Shown here one piece after another: positions 9,127-17,835 of a DNA stretch of 64,000 nucleotides. The stretch spans positions 372,001 to 436,000 of the forward strand of contig NZ_BMKC01000001.1 in the NCBI RefSeq assembly GCF_014643775.1, written 5' to 3'. Numbering within the stretch: position 1 is the first letter of the stretch; each line of letters starts with the position of its first letter. This stretch comes from Arenimonas soli. GTDB taxonomy: Bacteria; Pseudomonadota; Gammaproteobacteria; Xanthomonadales; Xanthomonadaceae. Under the pieces are notes generated by a model that was given only the letters and a program-made list of their open reading frames with translations, searched no databases and was not told where the DNA came from. The position numbers and the translations under genes were made by a program.

Positions 9127-11048
9127 GCCGGTACCGCGGCGATGAGCGCCATGGCCTGGCGTTCGAGGTAGTCGAAATACATCTCCAGGTAGCTGATGCC
9201 GTTGCCGGTGTCGAGCAGGAAGGGATTCATCAGCGTATGGCGCAGGATCACCAGGCGGTCGTCGTCTTCGCCGCCGGCGTCGAGCGTGGCCGGGTCCAGG
9301 CCCAGGGCTTCGAGCGCGCGCGTGGTTTCCTCGGCGCCCATCACTTCCGGGCGCAGCGTGGTCATCGAGCCGAAGAACTCGCGCGCCTGCACCGGCTGGC
9401 GCGGGTCGTAGCTCAGGCTGCGATGCAGCGCGCGCACGAAGCCGTTCATCGTGGCCACGTCGGTGTTGCCGGCGGGATTGAGCGCCAGGCAGATCAGGTT
9501 CGAATCGGGCTCGAACGGAACCTTGCAGACCAGGCGCCCTTCCAGGCGCGCCGCGAAGCGGGTGGCGGCGGTGCGGAAGGCTTCGGTGGCGACGATGGAT
9601 TCGCGGGGCAGGGCGCCGAAGTTTTCGTGGTCCAGCGGCAGTACCTGGTGGGTGACGTAGACGGCGGCCGCGGCCGCGCCGGGTTTGGAGCCTTCCGGGA
9701 TGTAGCGGCCGAGCTGGCGGAAGCGCTGGAAGTAGTCGGGCGTTTCTTCGGTGCTGAAGACGTAGTCGGCATCCTCGGCCAGCAGCTGCATGGTCCGCTG
9801 GTCGCGGCACAGGAAGGCGCCGGCGCCGTAGGGGATGTAGCCGAGCTTGTGCGGGTCGACCGTGATCGAATCGACCCGGCCCAGCGCCGCCACGGCGGCG
9901 TGCACTTCCGGCGCCGGGAAGTCGCGGAACTCTTCGCGCATGTCCTGGATCGGGCGCAGGCTGCCGTCGGGCTTGCGGAACAGGGTGCACAGGTAGCCGC
10001 CCCAGGCCGCGTCCACGTGCACCGCGAAACCCAGGCCGGCATCGGCCCAGCGGTCGCGCGCGTCCACCAGGTCATGCAGCGGGTCGATGGTGCCGAACTC
10101 GGTGCTGCCCAGCACGCCCACCACCATCAGCACCGGCTGGCGTTCACGCTGGCAGCGCGCCAGCATTTGTTCGAGCGCATCGGTGTCGGTGCGCATGCCG
10201 CGCTCGGGCACCAGTTCGAGCTGGGCGCGGCCCAGGCCCATCAGCTTCATGCCCTTGGACCAGGAGTAGTGGGCGGTGACCGGCGCGAACACGCGCGGCG
10301 AGCCAAGGTCCGCGTGGCGGTCGAGGAAGTCGGCCAGGCCCAGGGTTTCCAGCCGGTGTGCGGCCAGCTGCGCGCGCCAGCGGCGGCGTTCGCGTGGCGG
10401 GTGGCTGGCCAGGAAGGCGTTCCACTGGTCCACCAGCGCCACCACGGCGGACGCGGACAGGTTGAAGGCGCTCCAGTCGTCGTCGGGCAGGTCGATGCCG
10501 GGCGGCGCCGCCGCCCGCAGCGCCACCGGGAAGGCCTTGCAGGCCAGGGCCAGGCGCAGCGCCTGGAAGTTGGCCAGGGTGCCGCCGGAGGTGAGGTGGC
10601 CGAAGGCGCAGTCGGGCCGCGCCGGGTCGTCGACGAAGCCGAACATCCGCGCCAGCTGCAGCCCGGCCTTGAGCTCCATGTCGATCGTCACCGGCGCTGC
10701 GTCGATGCTGACGTTGTTCGGGTTGTAGGGCAGGGTGAGGAACTGCGCCGCCAGCCCGGGCAGCAGCAGGTCCGACACCATGTGGCCGATGTAGCGCGGG
10801 CTGTGGAAGGGCACCGAACGCTTGAGCGAGGCCGACAGCGCATGCAGCTCCCGGCGCATGCGCGCCTCGAAGTCGCGGTAGGCCGGCTCGCCGGCGGCGC
10901 CGGTGGGAATCGCCGGCGGATCCTCGGGGTGGAAGTTGCGCCGCCAGTAAACGTGGTCGCGCAGGAATTCGACGACGAGTTTTTCCAGCAGGGCGTCGTT
11001 TTCGCCGTAGGGACCCAGGAAACAGGGATGGATAGTCGGCGAGGTCAT
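9123..11048 (-). CDS. Group II PLP-dependent amino acid decarboxylase (substrate unknown)
   Basis: 641 residues, aspartate/tyrosine/glutamate decarboxylase superfamily. An N-terminal helical region (to about residue 100) is followed by LTSGGTLANFQALRLA, the aspartate of HVDAAWGGYLCTLF that contacts the PLP ring nitrogen, and the Schiff-base lysine in TVDPHKLGYIPYGAG. It is larger than typical GadB (466) or DDC (~480), with inserts around residues 150-220 and an extended C-terminus. The ATG at 11048 overlaps the sirB2 stop and its own stop overlaps the next start, both as ATGA. Operon context (NnrS, SirB2, cysteine desulfhydrase, UbiD) suggests a role under low oxygen or NO stress, but the substrate cannot be read from sequence. 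Confidence 0.88.
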   Translation of the reverse strand: MTSPTIHPCFLGPYGENDALLEKLVVEFLRDHVYWRRNFHPEDPPAIPTGAAGEPAYRDFEARMRRELHALSASLKRSVPFHSPRYIGHMVSDLLLPGLAAQFLTLPYNPNNVSIDAAPVTIDMELKAGLQLARMFGFVDDPARPDCAFGHLTSGGTLANFQALRLALACKAFPVALRAAAPPGIDLPDDDWSAFNLSASAVVALVDQWNAFLASHPPRERRRWRAQLAAHRLETLGLADFLDRHADLGSPRVFAPVTAHYSWSKGMKLMGLGRAQLELVPERGMRTDTDALEQMLARCQRERQPVLMVVGVLGSTEFGTIDPLHDLVDARDRWADAGLGFAVHVDAAWGGYLCTLFRKPDGSLRPIQDMREEFRDFPAPEVHAAVAALGRVDSITVDPHKLGYIPYGAGAFLCRDQRTMQLLAEDADYVFSTEETPDYFQRFRQLGRYIPEGSKPGAAAAAVYVTHQVLPLDHENFGALPRESIVATEAFRTAATRFAARLEGRLVCKVPFEPDSNLICLALNPAGNTDVATMNGFVRALHRSLSYDPRQPVQAREFFGSMTTLRPEVMGAEETTRALEALGLDPATLDAGGEDDDRLVILRHTLMNPFLLDTGNGISYLEMYFDYLERQAMALIAAVPA

Positions 11049-11446
11049 GCCGCCAGCCCCTGCAGGATGCCCAGCGGATGATGGGCGCGCGCCACGAAGT
11101 ACATGAAGGCGAAGGTCGCCAGCGCCGCCACGTAGAACAGCGCCCGCGACCGCTGGCTGCGCGCGCGCTTGAGCGCCAGGCTGCCCAGCACCACGTACAG
11201 CACCAGCAGCACCAGCTTCACCGACAGCCAGGGCACCACGAAGGGGTTGAGCTTGAGCGCGGTCAGCAGCATCAGCGCGGCCGTCAGCAGGGTGGTGTCG
11301 ATGGTGTAGCTGAGGTAGCGCAGCGGCGCCGCCATCGCCCACTTCACGCCGCCCAGCACCAGCGCGCCGCGCACCGCGAACAGGCCGACGCTGGCCAGCA
11401 CCGCGGCGATGTGCACCATCTTTATCTGGAAGTAGAACTCGATCAT
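11045..11446 (-). CDS. sirB2: SirB2-family membrane protein
   Basis: 133 residues with four predicted transmembrane helices (about residues 9-30, 47-68, 72-92, 102-120). The start MIEFYFQIKMVHIAAVLAS and the KLVLLVLYVVLG segment are typical of the SirB2 family; the biochemical role is unknown, though small heme-binding membrane proteins of this shape often accompany respiratory genes. It lies 10 bases after nnrS and overlaps the decarboxylase start by four bases, so it is the second cistron of the nnrS operon. Confidence 0.85.
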   Translation of the reverse strand: MIEFYFQIKMVHIAAVLASVGLFAVRGALVLGGVKWAMAAPLRYLSYTIDTTLLTAALMLLTALKLNPFVVPWLSVKLVLLVLYVVLGSLALKRARSQRSRALFYVAALATFAFMYFVARAHHPLGILQGLAA

Positions 11447-11456
11447 CGAAAGCTCC

Positions 11457-12671
11457 TCAGCCCGGGCGGCCGTCGGCGCGCGGGGTGGCGTAGATCCAAA
11501 GCGAACGCAGCGCCCAGGGCAGGAACACCACGACCCAGCCGACGCTTGCGACCAGGAACCAGGGCGCCGGATTGGCGGCGAACTCCGAGCCGACCCGCAG
11601 CACGGCCACGGCCTGCATGCCGATGAAGGCCAGCGCCGGCACCTTGCCCAGCACCAGCGGCCGGCCCGAGTGGCCCTGGGTGACCCGCGTCACCATCGCC
11701 ACCAGCAGGCTGCCGAAGAAGCCGATGGACACGGCGTGCACCGGCCCGCGGCCCAGGGTGAATTCGCCGGTGCCCAGGAACCACAGGCTCTGCGCGGCGT
11801 ACAGGGCCAGCGCGATCGGCAGCCAGGCGTAGCCGATGAACAGCACGCGCAGCAGCGGCGGTGCCTTGCCACGCGGCCACCAGCGCCACAGCGCCAGGCC
11901 AGTGACCGCCAGCAGCGGCAGGTCGACCAGCCACAGCCACTGGTACAGATGCGCCAGCTCCAGCGCCAGGTGGCCCAGCCACAGCGGCCAACTGGCGGCC
12001 AGCAGCCACATCGGCCGCCACGGCCGGTAGCCGGCCACCGCGTTGCCGGCGAAAAACGGGAACATGCGGTGCGCCACCGTCGCATAGACCGGCACCAGCA
12101 GCCCGAAGGTGCCGATCTTGAGCATCGCGAAGGCCAGGCGCGGCTCCTGCGGCAGGTGCAGGTAGGCGACGAAACAAAGCAGCCCCGCCAGCCCCATCAG
12201 CAGGCCGGCGAAGCAGGACAGGGCGTGCCAGTTGCCGCTGCGGTCGCGCAGCAGCCAGCCGGCCAGCACCGCCATGGCGGCGATCCAGCCGGCCAGGGTG
12301 TTCACCACGCCGATGTGCAGCAGCAGCGCCGAGCCCGCCAGCAGCCCGGCCAGGGTCAGCACCTGGCCCAGCACCAGGCCCAGGCCCACCGGCAGGTAGT
12401 GCCAGCGGCTGGCGTCGGTCTGCGCCATCCAGCGCGGGAACACGGTCAGCAGGAAGCCGAAGATGAAGGTCGGCAGCACCTGGTACTGCATGACGAAGGC
12501 GTGCATCCAGCCCGCCGGCACCGTCGGCGTGGGCAGCAGGCCGCCCAGCCAGCCGGTCCACCAGGCCATGGCCGCCAGCACGTTGGCGGCGCCGATGAAG
12601 AACAGCAGGCGGTGCGGCGCAGCGGCGATGGCCGCCAGCGGGAACGGGTTCGGGGTCTTCGTGTCAGCCAT
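11457..12671 (-). CDS. nnrS: NnrS family heme/copper membrane protein
   Basis: 404 residues, about twelve transmembrane helices. NnrS proteins bind heme and copper and lessen nitrosative stress; they are usually under NO- or oxygen-responsive CRP/FNR regulators. Recognisable segments are FFIGAANVLAAMAWWTGWL near the N-terminus, GWMHAFVMQYQVLPTFIFGF with a conserved His, and VHAVSIGFFGSLLVAMVTRV near residue 320. The ATG at 12671 was chosen from several upstream in-frame Met codons because it begins the homologous part and because the FNR-type box is centred exactly 41.5 bp upstream; a start further up would put the box inside the gene. No Shine-Dalgarno is visible, so a leaderless message is possible. 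First gene of a five-gene operon. Confidence 0.92.
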   Translation of the reverse strand: MADTKTPNPFPLAAIAAAPHRLLFFIGAANVLAAMAWWTGWLGGLLPTPTVPAGWMHAFVMQYQVLPTFIFGFLLTVFPRWMAQTDASRWHYLPVGLGLVLGQVLTLAGLLAGSALLLHIGVVNTLAGWIAAMAVLAGWLLRDRSGNWHALSCFAGLLMGLAGLLCFVAYLHLPQEPRLAFAMLKIGTFGLLVPVYATVAHRMFPFFAGNAVAGYRPWRPMWLLAASWPLWLGHLALELAHLYQWLWLVDLPLLAVTGLALWRWWPRGKAPPLLRVLFIGYAWLPIALALYAAQSLWFLGTGEFTLGRGPVHAVSIGFFGSLLVAMVTRVTQGHSGRPLVLGKVPALAFIGMQAVAVLRVGSEFAANPAPWFLVASVGWVVVFLPWALRSLWIYATPRADGRPG

Positions 12672-12705
12672 GCGGGAATGGTGAGGCGCCCGCGAAGTTG
12701 TCGCC

Positions 12706-12719
12706 TTGACGCAAGTCAT
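12706..12719 (-). promoter_or_regulatory. FNR/Anr-type box upstream of nnrS
   Basis: TTGAC-GCAA-GTCAT on the + strand, a near-perfect dyad. A CACCAT hexamer at 12683-12678 (- strand) follows after 22 bp. With the box centred at -41.5 the predicted transcript start is base 12671, the A of the nnrS ATG. Confidence 0.8.
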
Positions 12720-12736
12720 TCGCAACGGGGACGGGC

Positions 12737-12764
12737 AAAAAAAAGGGGCCACCGAAGTGGCCCC
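12737..12764 (-). terminator. Intrinsic terminator after norB
   Basis: On the - strand the hairpin GGGGCCAC-TTCG-GTGGCCCC (12764-12745) is followed by eight T residues (12744-12737). It ends the norB transcript 28 bp past its stop and separates it from the nnrS promoter just downstream. Confidence 0.92.
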
Positions 12765-12792
12765 GAACATCACGCATCGGAGAATTGAAGGA

Positions 12793-15072
12793 TCAGCGCG
12801 CCGATTCGGTCGCTCCGTCCACCGGCACAGGTGCCGATTTCGGGGCGATCCACAGCCGCAGCACGAACCAGGCCAGGGCCAGGGCGCCGACGCTGAAGAT
12901 CGTGTCGCCCGGCACGCGCATCCACACCAGCATGTCCACGATCGGCTGCTGCATGAACTCGGCCGAGCGGGCGAACCAGTAGCCGTGGTTCATCGCCGCG
13001 TTGACCTGCAGGATGCCCAGCGGAAGCAGGGTGAACAGCGCCATGCCGGACAGGCCGATGTTGAGCGACCAGAACGCGGTGCGCAGCGGCGCCTCGGGCC
13101 AGATCGCCTGCGGCTTCATGCCGCGCAGGCAGAACAGCATCAGGCCGATGCCGAGCATGCCGTAGACGCCGAACAGTGCGGTGTGGCCGTGCAGCGGGGT
13201 CAGGTTCAGGCCCTGCATGTAGTACAGCGGCAGCGGCGGGTTGATGAGGAAGCCGAACAGGCCGGCGCCCACCAGGTTCCAGAACGCGACCGCCACGAAG
13301 AACAGGATCGGCCACTTGTAGCGCTGCATCCACGGCGTCGCCTTGCCCAGCTTGAAGGTGTGGTAGGCCTCGAAGCCGATGTAGGCCAGCGGCACCACTT
13401 CAAGCGCGGAGAACGAGGCGCCGATCGCGATCACCGCGGTCGGGGTGCCGGTGAAGTACAGGTGGTGCAGGGTGCCGAGCACGCCGCCGGCCATGAACAC
13501 GATGGTGGCGAACAGCACCGCCACCGTGGCCGTGCTGGTCTTGATCAGGCCCAGCTTGGTGAACAGGAAGGCGATGACCGCCGTGGCGAACACTTCGAAG
13601 AAGCCCTCGACCCACAGGTGCACCACCCACCAGCGCCAGTATTCGACCATCGACAGGTGGGTGTGCTCTCCCCACAGCAGGCCGGCGCCATAGAACAGGC
13701 CGATCGCCACGGTGGAAAGGAACAGCAGGGTGGTGATGGATTTCGATTCACCGCCCATGCGGATCGCCGGGACCAGGCACCTGCCGACCAGGGTGAGCCA
13801 GATGCCCAGGCCCAGGAACAGGAACCACTGCCAGAACCGGCCCAGGTCCACGTATTCCCAGCCCTGGTGGCCAAACCAGAAGTTGTGTTCCAGGCCCAGC
13901 TTCTGCATCACCGCGAACCACTGGCCCGCGAAGGAGCCGACCACGATGATGATCAGGCAGACCCAGAGCACGTTGACGCCCAGTGCCTGGTACTTGGGTT
14001 CATGCCCGGAAATCGCCGGCCCGATGTACAGGCCCATGCCCAGCCAGGCGGTGGCGATCCACAGCACCGCCAGCTGCGTGTGCCAGGTGCGGGTAAGCGA
14101 GTAGGGCAGGATCTCGGACAGCGCGAAGCCGTAGAAGTCCTGGCCCTCGACCTGGTAGTGCGCGGTCATCGCGCCCAGCAGGATCTGGGCCAGGAACAGT
14201 GCGATCACCACCCAGAAATACTTGGCCGTGGCCTTCATCGACGGCGTCACCTTCACGTCCGCCAGCGGATCGGTCAGCGGCAGCTGCGGCTCCTCGTCGC
14301 GTTCGTGGTTGACGGCGTAGTGCCAGCCCAGCAGGGCGATGCCGGCGATCAGGAACAGCACGCTGAACACGGTCCACATCAGCAGGTTCGACGGGGGTTC
14401 GTTGCCCACCAGCGGGTCATAAGGCCAGTTGTTGGTGTAGCTGATTTCCTTGCCCGGGCGCTGGGTGACCGCGGTCCAGGACGTCCACCAGTAGAAGGCG
14501 GTCATCTGCCGGCGGTGTTCGGCGTCGGCGACGGTGGCGTCCTTCATCGCGTAGGCTTCGCGCAGCGACTTGGTGGCCGGGTCGTTGCTGAACAGGCTCT
14601 GGTAATGCGCCGAGACGTTGTTGATCGCCGCAAGGCGGTCGTCGTCGATGACGATGGTGCCGTTGGCCTCGTCGAAGGTGTTGGTGCGCAGCATTTCCTG
14701 CAACCGGGCCTCGAGCATGGCCTGCTCGGCCTTGCCCAGGGATTCGAAGCCGGGTGCGGAAAATTCGGCGCGGGCCCAGCGGTCGACGATGTCGACGGCC
14801 TCGCGGTGCAGCCAGTCGGCGGTCCAGTCGGGAGCGACGTAACCGCCGTGGCCCCAGATCGAACCCAACTGCTGGCCACCGATGGACTGCCAGACGACGC
14901 GGCCGGTCTGGATGTCTTCGCGGGTGAAGACCACTTCGCCGGAGGTGGTGAGCACCTGTTCCGGGATGGGTGGCATGACGCGGTGGATCTCGCTGCCCAC
15001 CCACAGCAGGGCGGTGAACGAAACCACCAGCAGGGCGGCTAGGCCCAACCACAGTTTCTTGGTGCTGCTCAT
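12793..15072 (-). CDS. norB: Quinol-dependent nitric oxide reductase (single-subunit NorB/NorZ)
   Basis: Reduces NO to N2O with electrons from quinol at the inner membrane. 759 residues: the length shows the fused qNor form, with an N-terminal helix and a ~200-residue periplasmic domain replacing NorC, then twelve helices. Heme and FeB ligands are visible: TRTWHTQLAV, VVHLWVEGFFEV (His plus the NorB glutamate), GTLHHLYFTG and PLHGHTALFGVYG. No CxxCH motif is present, as expected for qNor. AGGAG precedes the ATG at 15072. An FNR-type box is centred 61.5 bp upstream and an intrinsic terminator follows, so it is a single-gene unit. No norD or norQ and no nitrite or nitrous oxide reductase was seen; NO defence is as likely as full denitrification. 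Confidence 0.96.
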   Translation of the reverse strand: MSSTKKLWLGLAALLVVSFTALLWVGSEIHRVMPPIPEQVLTTSGEVVFTREDIQTGRVVWQSIGGQQLGSIWGHGGYVAPDWTADWLHREAVDIVDRWARAEFSAPGFESLGKAEQAMLEARLQEMLRTNTFDEANGTIVIDDDRLAAINNVSAHYQSLFSNDPATKSLREAYAMKDATVADAEHRRQMTAFYWWTSWTAVTQRPGKEISYTNNWPYDPLVGNEPPSNLLMWTVFSVLFLIAGIALLGWHYAVNHERDEEPQLPLTDPLADVKVTPSMKATAKYFWVVIALFLAQILLGAMTAHYQVEGQDFYGFALSEILPYSLTRTWHTQLAVLWIATAWLGMGLYIGPAISGHEPKYQALGVNVLWVCLIIIVVGSFAGQWFAVMQKLGLEHNFWFGHQGWEYVDLGRFWQWFLFLGLGIWLTLVGRCLVPAIRMGGESKSITTLLFLSTVAIGLFYGAGLLWGEHTHLSMVEYWRWWVVHLWVEGFFEVFATAVIAFLFTKLGLIKTSTATVAVLFATIVFMAGGVLGTLHHLYFTGTPTAVIAIGASFSALEVVPLAYIGFEAYHTFKLGKATPWMQRYKWPILFFVAVAFWNLVGAGLFGFLINPPLPLYYMQGLNLTPLHGHTALFGVYGMLGIGLMLFCLRGMKPQAIWPEAPLRTAFWSLNIGLSGMALFTLLPLGILQVNAAMNHGYWFARSAEFMQQPIVDMLVWMRVPGDTIFSVGALALAWFVLRLWIAPKSAPVPVDGATESAR

Positions 15073-15126
15073 GACGGCTCTCCTGACAGGATGCCGCCAT
15101 GGTCCGGATCGGCCGCGCCCCGGTCA

Positions 15127-15140
15127 CTGACGCAGGTCAA
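15127..15140 (-). promoter_or_regulatory. FNR/Anr-type box upstream of norB
   Basis: CTGAC-GCAG-GTCAA on the + strand, one mismatch from the dyad. A GACCAT hexamer at 15104-15099 (- strand) is 22 bp away; the predicted start lies 20 bases before the norB ATG and the short leader carries AGGAG. The composite repeat begins only 16 bp beyond the box. Confidence 0.78.
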
Positions 15141-15213
15141 GCGACCCCGCCCTTTGCCCTTGTGGGAAGGCCTTGGCCTTTGGCCAAGTGTCGCGCCCGT
15201 TGATTTCGCGAGT

Positions 15214-15323
15214 GGAGGCAGCGTGCCTCTGCCCTGACCGACACGCCGTGAACCCATCCATGGGGGCTTCTCGTCGACATCCATGTCTCCGAGAGTCGGC
15301 CAGGGCAGAGGCACGCTACCTCC
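15214..15323. repeat. 110-bp palindromic element A1
   Basis: Arms 15214-15242 and 15295-15323 pair at 27 of 29 positions; arm core GCGTGCCTCTGCCCTG. Loop has CCCATCCATGGGGG and GTCGACATCCATGTC, as in B1. Confidence 0.85.
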
Positions 15324-15444
15324 TGGAATGAACGTCGGGGCCGCCAGGAGGTCAAGAGCGCACCACCCGCTCGCGCCGCAAGCTCAGGCCATCGCCCCGA
15401 TTTGCCGACAAGCCGCTTTCCCATCGGCCACGACATGGCGTTGA

Positions 15445-15554
15445 GGAGGTGTCGCGCCTTCGCCCCGGCCGACCCTCGGAGACATGGATGTCGACGAGGA
15501 GCCTACATGGACGTACTTGCGGCGTGTCGGTCGGGGCGAAGGCGCGGCGCCTCC
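15445..15554. repeat. 110-bp palindromic element A2
   Basis: Arms 15445-15473 and 15526-15554 pair at 26 of 29 positions; arm core CGCGCCTTCGCCCCG. Loop has GACATGGATGTCGAC and ATGGACGTACTTGCGG, as in B2. Confidence 0.85.
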
Positions 15555-15630
15555 ACTCGCGGCAGCTGCGGTTACGGCGCTTCGCTTGGCCGAAGGCCAA
15601 GGCCCTTCCGCAAGGGCGAGAGTCGGCCGG

Positions 15631-16380
15631 CTAGTTGCGCAGGACGGCCATGGCGAGGGTTTCGAGGCGGTCGGCGTCGAGGATCTCGAGTTCGCGGCGG
15701 TCGACCTTGACCATGCCGTCTTCCTGCAGGCGCCGCAGCACCCGGCTGACCGTTTCCGGTGCCAGGCGCAGGTAGTTGGCGATGTCCGTGCGGGTCATCG
15801 TCAGGTGCAGGCGTGTCGCCGAAAAACCGCGCTGGGCGAAGCGCCGCGACAGCGCCACCAGGAAGGCCGCCATGCGCTGGTCGGCCGTGTAATCGCCGGC
15901 CAGCAGCGCCGCCTTGCCGATGTCCTGGCTGAGCAGCCGGAACAGCTGCGCCTGCAGCCCCGGCATGCGCGTCGCCAGCAGGGCCATCTTCGGGAACGAG
16001 AACCGGCACAGCATCACCGTGTCCAGCGCCACCGCGTTGCAGGGGTAGCGCGCCTCGCTGATGGCGTTCAGGCCAATGATCTCGCCGGGCAGGTGGAAAC
16101 CCAGCACCTGCTCGTGGCCGGCCGCGTCGAGCACGTAGGTCTTCACGGTGCCCGCGCGCACCGCCGCGATGGCGTTGAACTCGTCGCCTTCCCGGAAGAT
16201 GTGCTCGCCCTCGTGGAACGGGCCGATGTGTTCGACCAGCACGTGCAGGTCCATCAGGTCCGACTTGTTGTACCCCTGCGACAGGCAGGCGTCGGAGAAC
16301 GCGCAGGTGCTGCAGAAACGCAGTTCATCGCCGTCGTCGGCGATGGGATTGTGCCGGGGCCGGCGGGCCGTCGGGCTCAC
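15631..16380 (-). CDS. fnr: Fnr/Anr oxygen-sensing transcriptional regulator
   Basis: CRP/FNR-family activator that dimerises when its oxygen-labile [4Fe-4S] cluster is intact. With the GTG start at 16380 it has 249 residues (E. coli FNR 250). Cluster ligands are Cys23, Cys26 and Cys32 (CxxC-x5-C) and Cys114 in RYPCNAVAL. The cAMP-fold region has FREGDEFNAIAAVRAG and GFHLPGEIIGL; the C-terminal helix-turn-helix reads LTMTRTDIANYLRLAPETVSR, close to FNR, so a TTGAC/TTGAT half-site is expected. A longer frame to 16476 would overlap hemN and lacks homology. The start is 19 bases after the hemN stop, so it is probably co-transcribed with hemN from a promoter that itself has an FNR-type box: autoregulation. 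Confidence 0.95.
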   Translation of the reverse strand: MSPTARRPRHNPIADDGDELRFCSTCAFSDACLSQGYNKSDLMDLHVLVEHIGPFHEGEHIFREGDEFNAIAAVRAGTVKTYVLDAAGHEQVLGFHLPGEIIGLNAISEARYPCNAVALDTVMLCRFSFPKMALLATRMPGLQAQLFRLLSQDIGKAALLAGDYTADQRMAAFLVALSRRFAQRGFSATRLHLTMTRTDIANYLRLAPETVSRVLRRLQEDGMVKVDRRELEILDADRLETLAMAVLRN

Positions 16381-16399
16381 GCAGCGGTTCCCGGCGCGG

Positions 16400-17800
16400 T
16401 CAGATGGCCTTGGAGAACCGGGTCGGCTCGGCCTCGGACTGGGGCTGGTGCAGGTAGCGGTCGAAACATGCGGCAATGATACGCAGCAGCAGGCGCCCGC
16501 GCGAGGTGGCGGTTATCCGGGTGGGGGAGGTTTCGACCAGGCCGTCGGCCTTGAGCGCCGCCAGCCGGTCCAGGTCGGCGGCGAAATAGCGGGCGAAATC
16601 GATCTCGTGGCGCTCCTCCAGGGCCGGGATGTCCACTTCCCCCTGGCACATCAGCTGCTGGATCAGGTCGGCGCGCAGCACGTCGTCGGCGTCGAGCTCC
16701 ATGCCCCGCCAGGTCGGCAGGTGGCCGTTGTCGATGGCGATTTCCCAGCTGGGCAGGTCGCGCGGGTTCTGGCTGTAGGTGTCGCCGACGTGGCTGATGG
16801 CGCTGACGCCCATGCCGATCAGGTCGCAGTCGGCATGGGTGGTGTAGCCCATGAAATTGCGGTGCAGGCCGCCGCGCTCCTGGGCTATGGAAAGGTCGTC
16901 CTCGGGCAGGGCGAAATGATCCATGCCGACATAGCGGTAGCCGGCGGCCGAGAGCTTTTCGATGGCCAGTTGCAGCAGGCCCAGCTTGTCTTCCGGGCTG
17001 GGCAGCTGGGAATCCTCGATCTGCTTCTGGGCCCGGAACAGCTGCGGCATGTGCGCATAGCTGTAGACGGCCAGGCGGTCGGGCCGGGTGACGATGACGG
17101 TGTCCAGGGTCTTGCCGAAGCCGGCGCGGGTCTGCAGCGGCAGGCCGTAGATCAGGTCCACGTTCACCGAGCGGAATCCGTGCTGGCGGCAGGCGTCGAT
17201 CACGGCCTGGGTCTCCTGGACCGACTGGATGCGGTTCACCGCGGCCTGCACGGCCGGGTCGAAATCCTGCACGCCCAGGCTGGCCCGGTTGAAGCCCATG
17301 AAGGCCAGGGCCTCGATGTCGCCCTTGTCGACGAAGCGCGGGTCGAGTTCGATAGAGAAGTCGCGGGTGGGCGACTGGCTGAAGCGGAAGTGGGTGTTGA
17401 GGCTCTCGAGCAGCTCGCCGATCTGGCTGGCGGTGAAGAAGTTCGGGGTGCCGCCGCCCAGGTGCACCTGCAGCACCTCGCGGTCGCGGTCGAACAGCGG
17501 GCCCAGCATCGCCACCTCGCGCACCAGGCGCGAAAGGTAGGTGCCGGCGCGCGCCTTGTCGCGGGTGATGATGCGGTTGCAGCCGCAGTAGAAGCACGGG
17601 CTGAAGCAGAACGGCACATGCGCGTACAGCGACAGCCGGCGCGGGATCGGGTCGTCGTTGCTCAGGCGCGCGGCGCGGGCGAAGTCGGTCTCCCCGAAAC
17701 CCGGCTTGAACTGCGGGGCGGTCGGGTAGGACGTGTAGCGCGGACCGGGCCGGTCGTAGCGGCGAAGCAGGTCGGCGTCGAAGGGAGGGATGGCGGCCAT
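16400..17800 (-). CDS. hemN: Oxygen-independent coproporphyrinogen III oxidase HemN
   Basis: Radical-SAM enzyme making protoporphyrinogen IX in anaerobic heme synthesis. 466 residues from the ATG at 17800; an ATG at 17809 would add three. The SAM-cluster motif is Cys65, Cys69, Cys72 in CFSPCFYCGCN, and the N-terminal GPRYTSYPTA is diagnostic of HemN rather than HemW. LHLGGGTP-type (here VHLGGGTPNFF) and YGLPLQT follow. The 17800 start puts 20 residues before RYTSYP, as in E. coli, and lies 42.5 bp from the centre of a perfect FNR-type dyad, so the message may be nearly leaderless. Followed by fnr. It supplies heme to NorB, NnrS and cytochromes under low oxygen. Confidence 0.95.
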   Translation of the reverse strand: MAAIPPFDADLLRRYDRPGPRYTSYPTAPQFKPGFGETDFARAARLSNDDPIPRRLSLYAHVPFCFSPCFYCGCNRIITRDKARAGTYLSRLVREVAMLGPLFDRDREVLQVHLGGGTPNFFTASQIGELLESLNTHFRFSQSPTRDFSIELDPRFVDKGDIEALAFMGFNRASLGVQDFDPAVQAAVNRIQSVQETQAVIDACRQHGFRSVNVDLIYGLPLQTRAGFGKTLDTVIVTRPDRLAVYSYAHMPQLFRAQKQIEDSQLPSPEDKLGLLQLAIEKLSAAGYRYVGMDHFALPEDDLSIAQERGGLHRNFMGYTTHADCDLIGMGVSAISHVGDTYSQNPRDLPSWEIAIDNGHLPTWRGMELDADDVLRADLIQQLMCQGEVDIPALEERHEIDFARYFAADLDRLAALKADGLVETSPTRITATSRGRLLLRIIAACFDRYLHQPQSEAEPTRFSKAI

Positions 17801-17835
17801 GGCAGGCATCGTGCCGGCCGCGGGCCGGGACCGCC

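Larger units (their letters stand above)
15157..15616. repeat. Composite palindromic intergenic repeat, copy A
   Basis: A 460-bp non-coding block filling the norB-fnr gap. Outer ends (15157-15188 and 15585-15616) are inverted repeats of about 32 bp centred on CCTTGGCCTT and GGCCAAG. Inside are two 110-bp palindromic elements, 15214-15323 and 15445-15554, in opposite orientation, separated by 121 bp. Each has 29-bp arms (27/29 and 26/29 paired) around a 52-bp loop containing GACATGGATGTCGAC or its complement. The reverse complement of the whole block recurs at 32784-33287. Open frames across it are not preserved between copies and are not taken as genes. Confidence 0.85.

Noticed and set aside
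15137-15710. Several 80-330 codon frames across repeat copy A (and matching ones across copy B)
   Set aside because: They run through palindromes and spacers, are not preserved between the two copies and have no signal peptide, domain or ribosome site.
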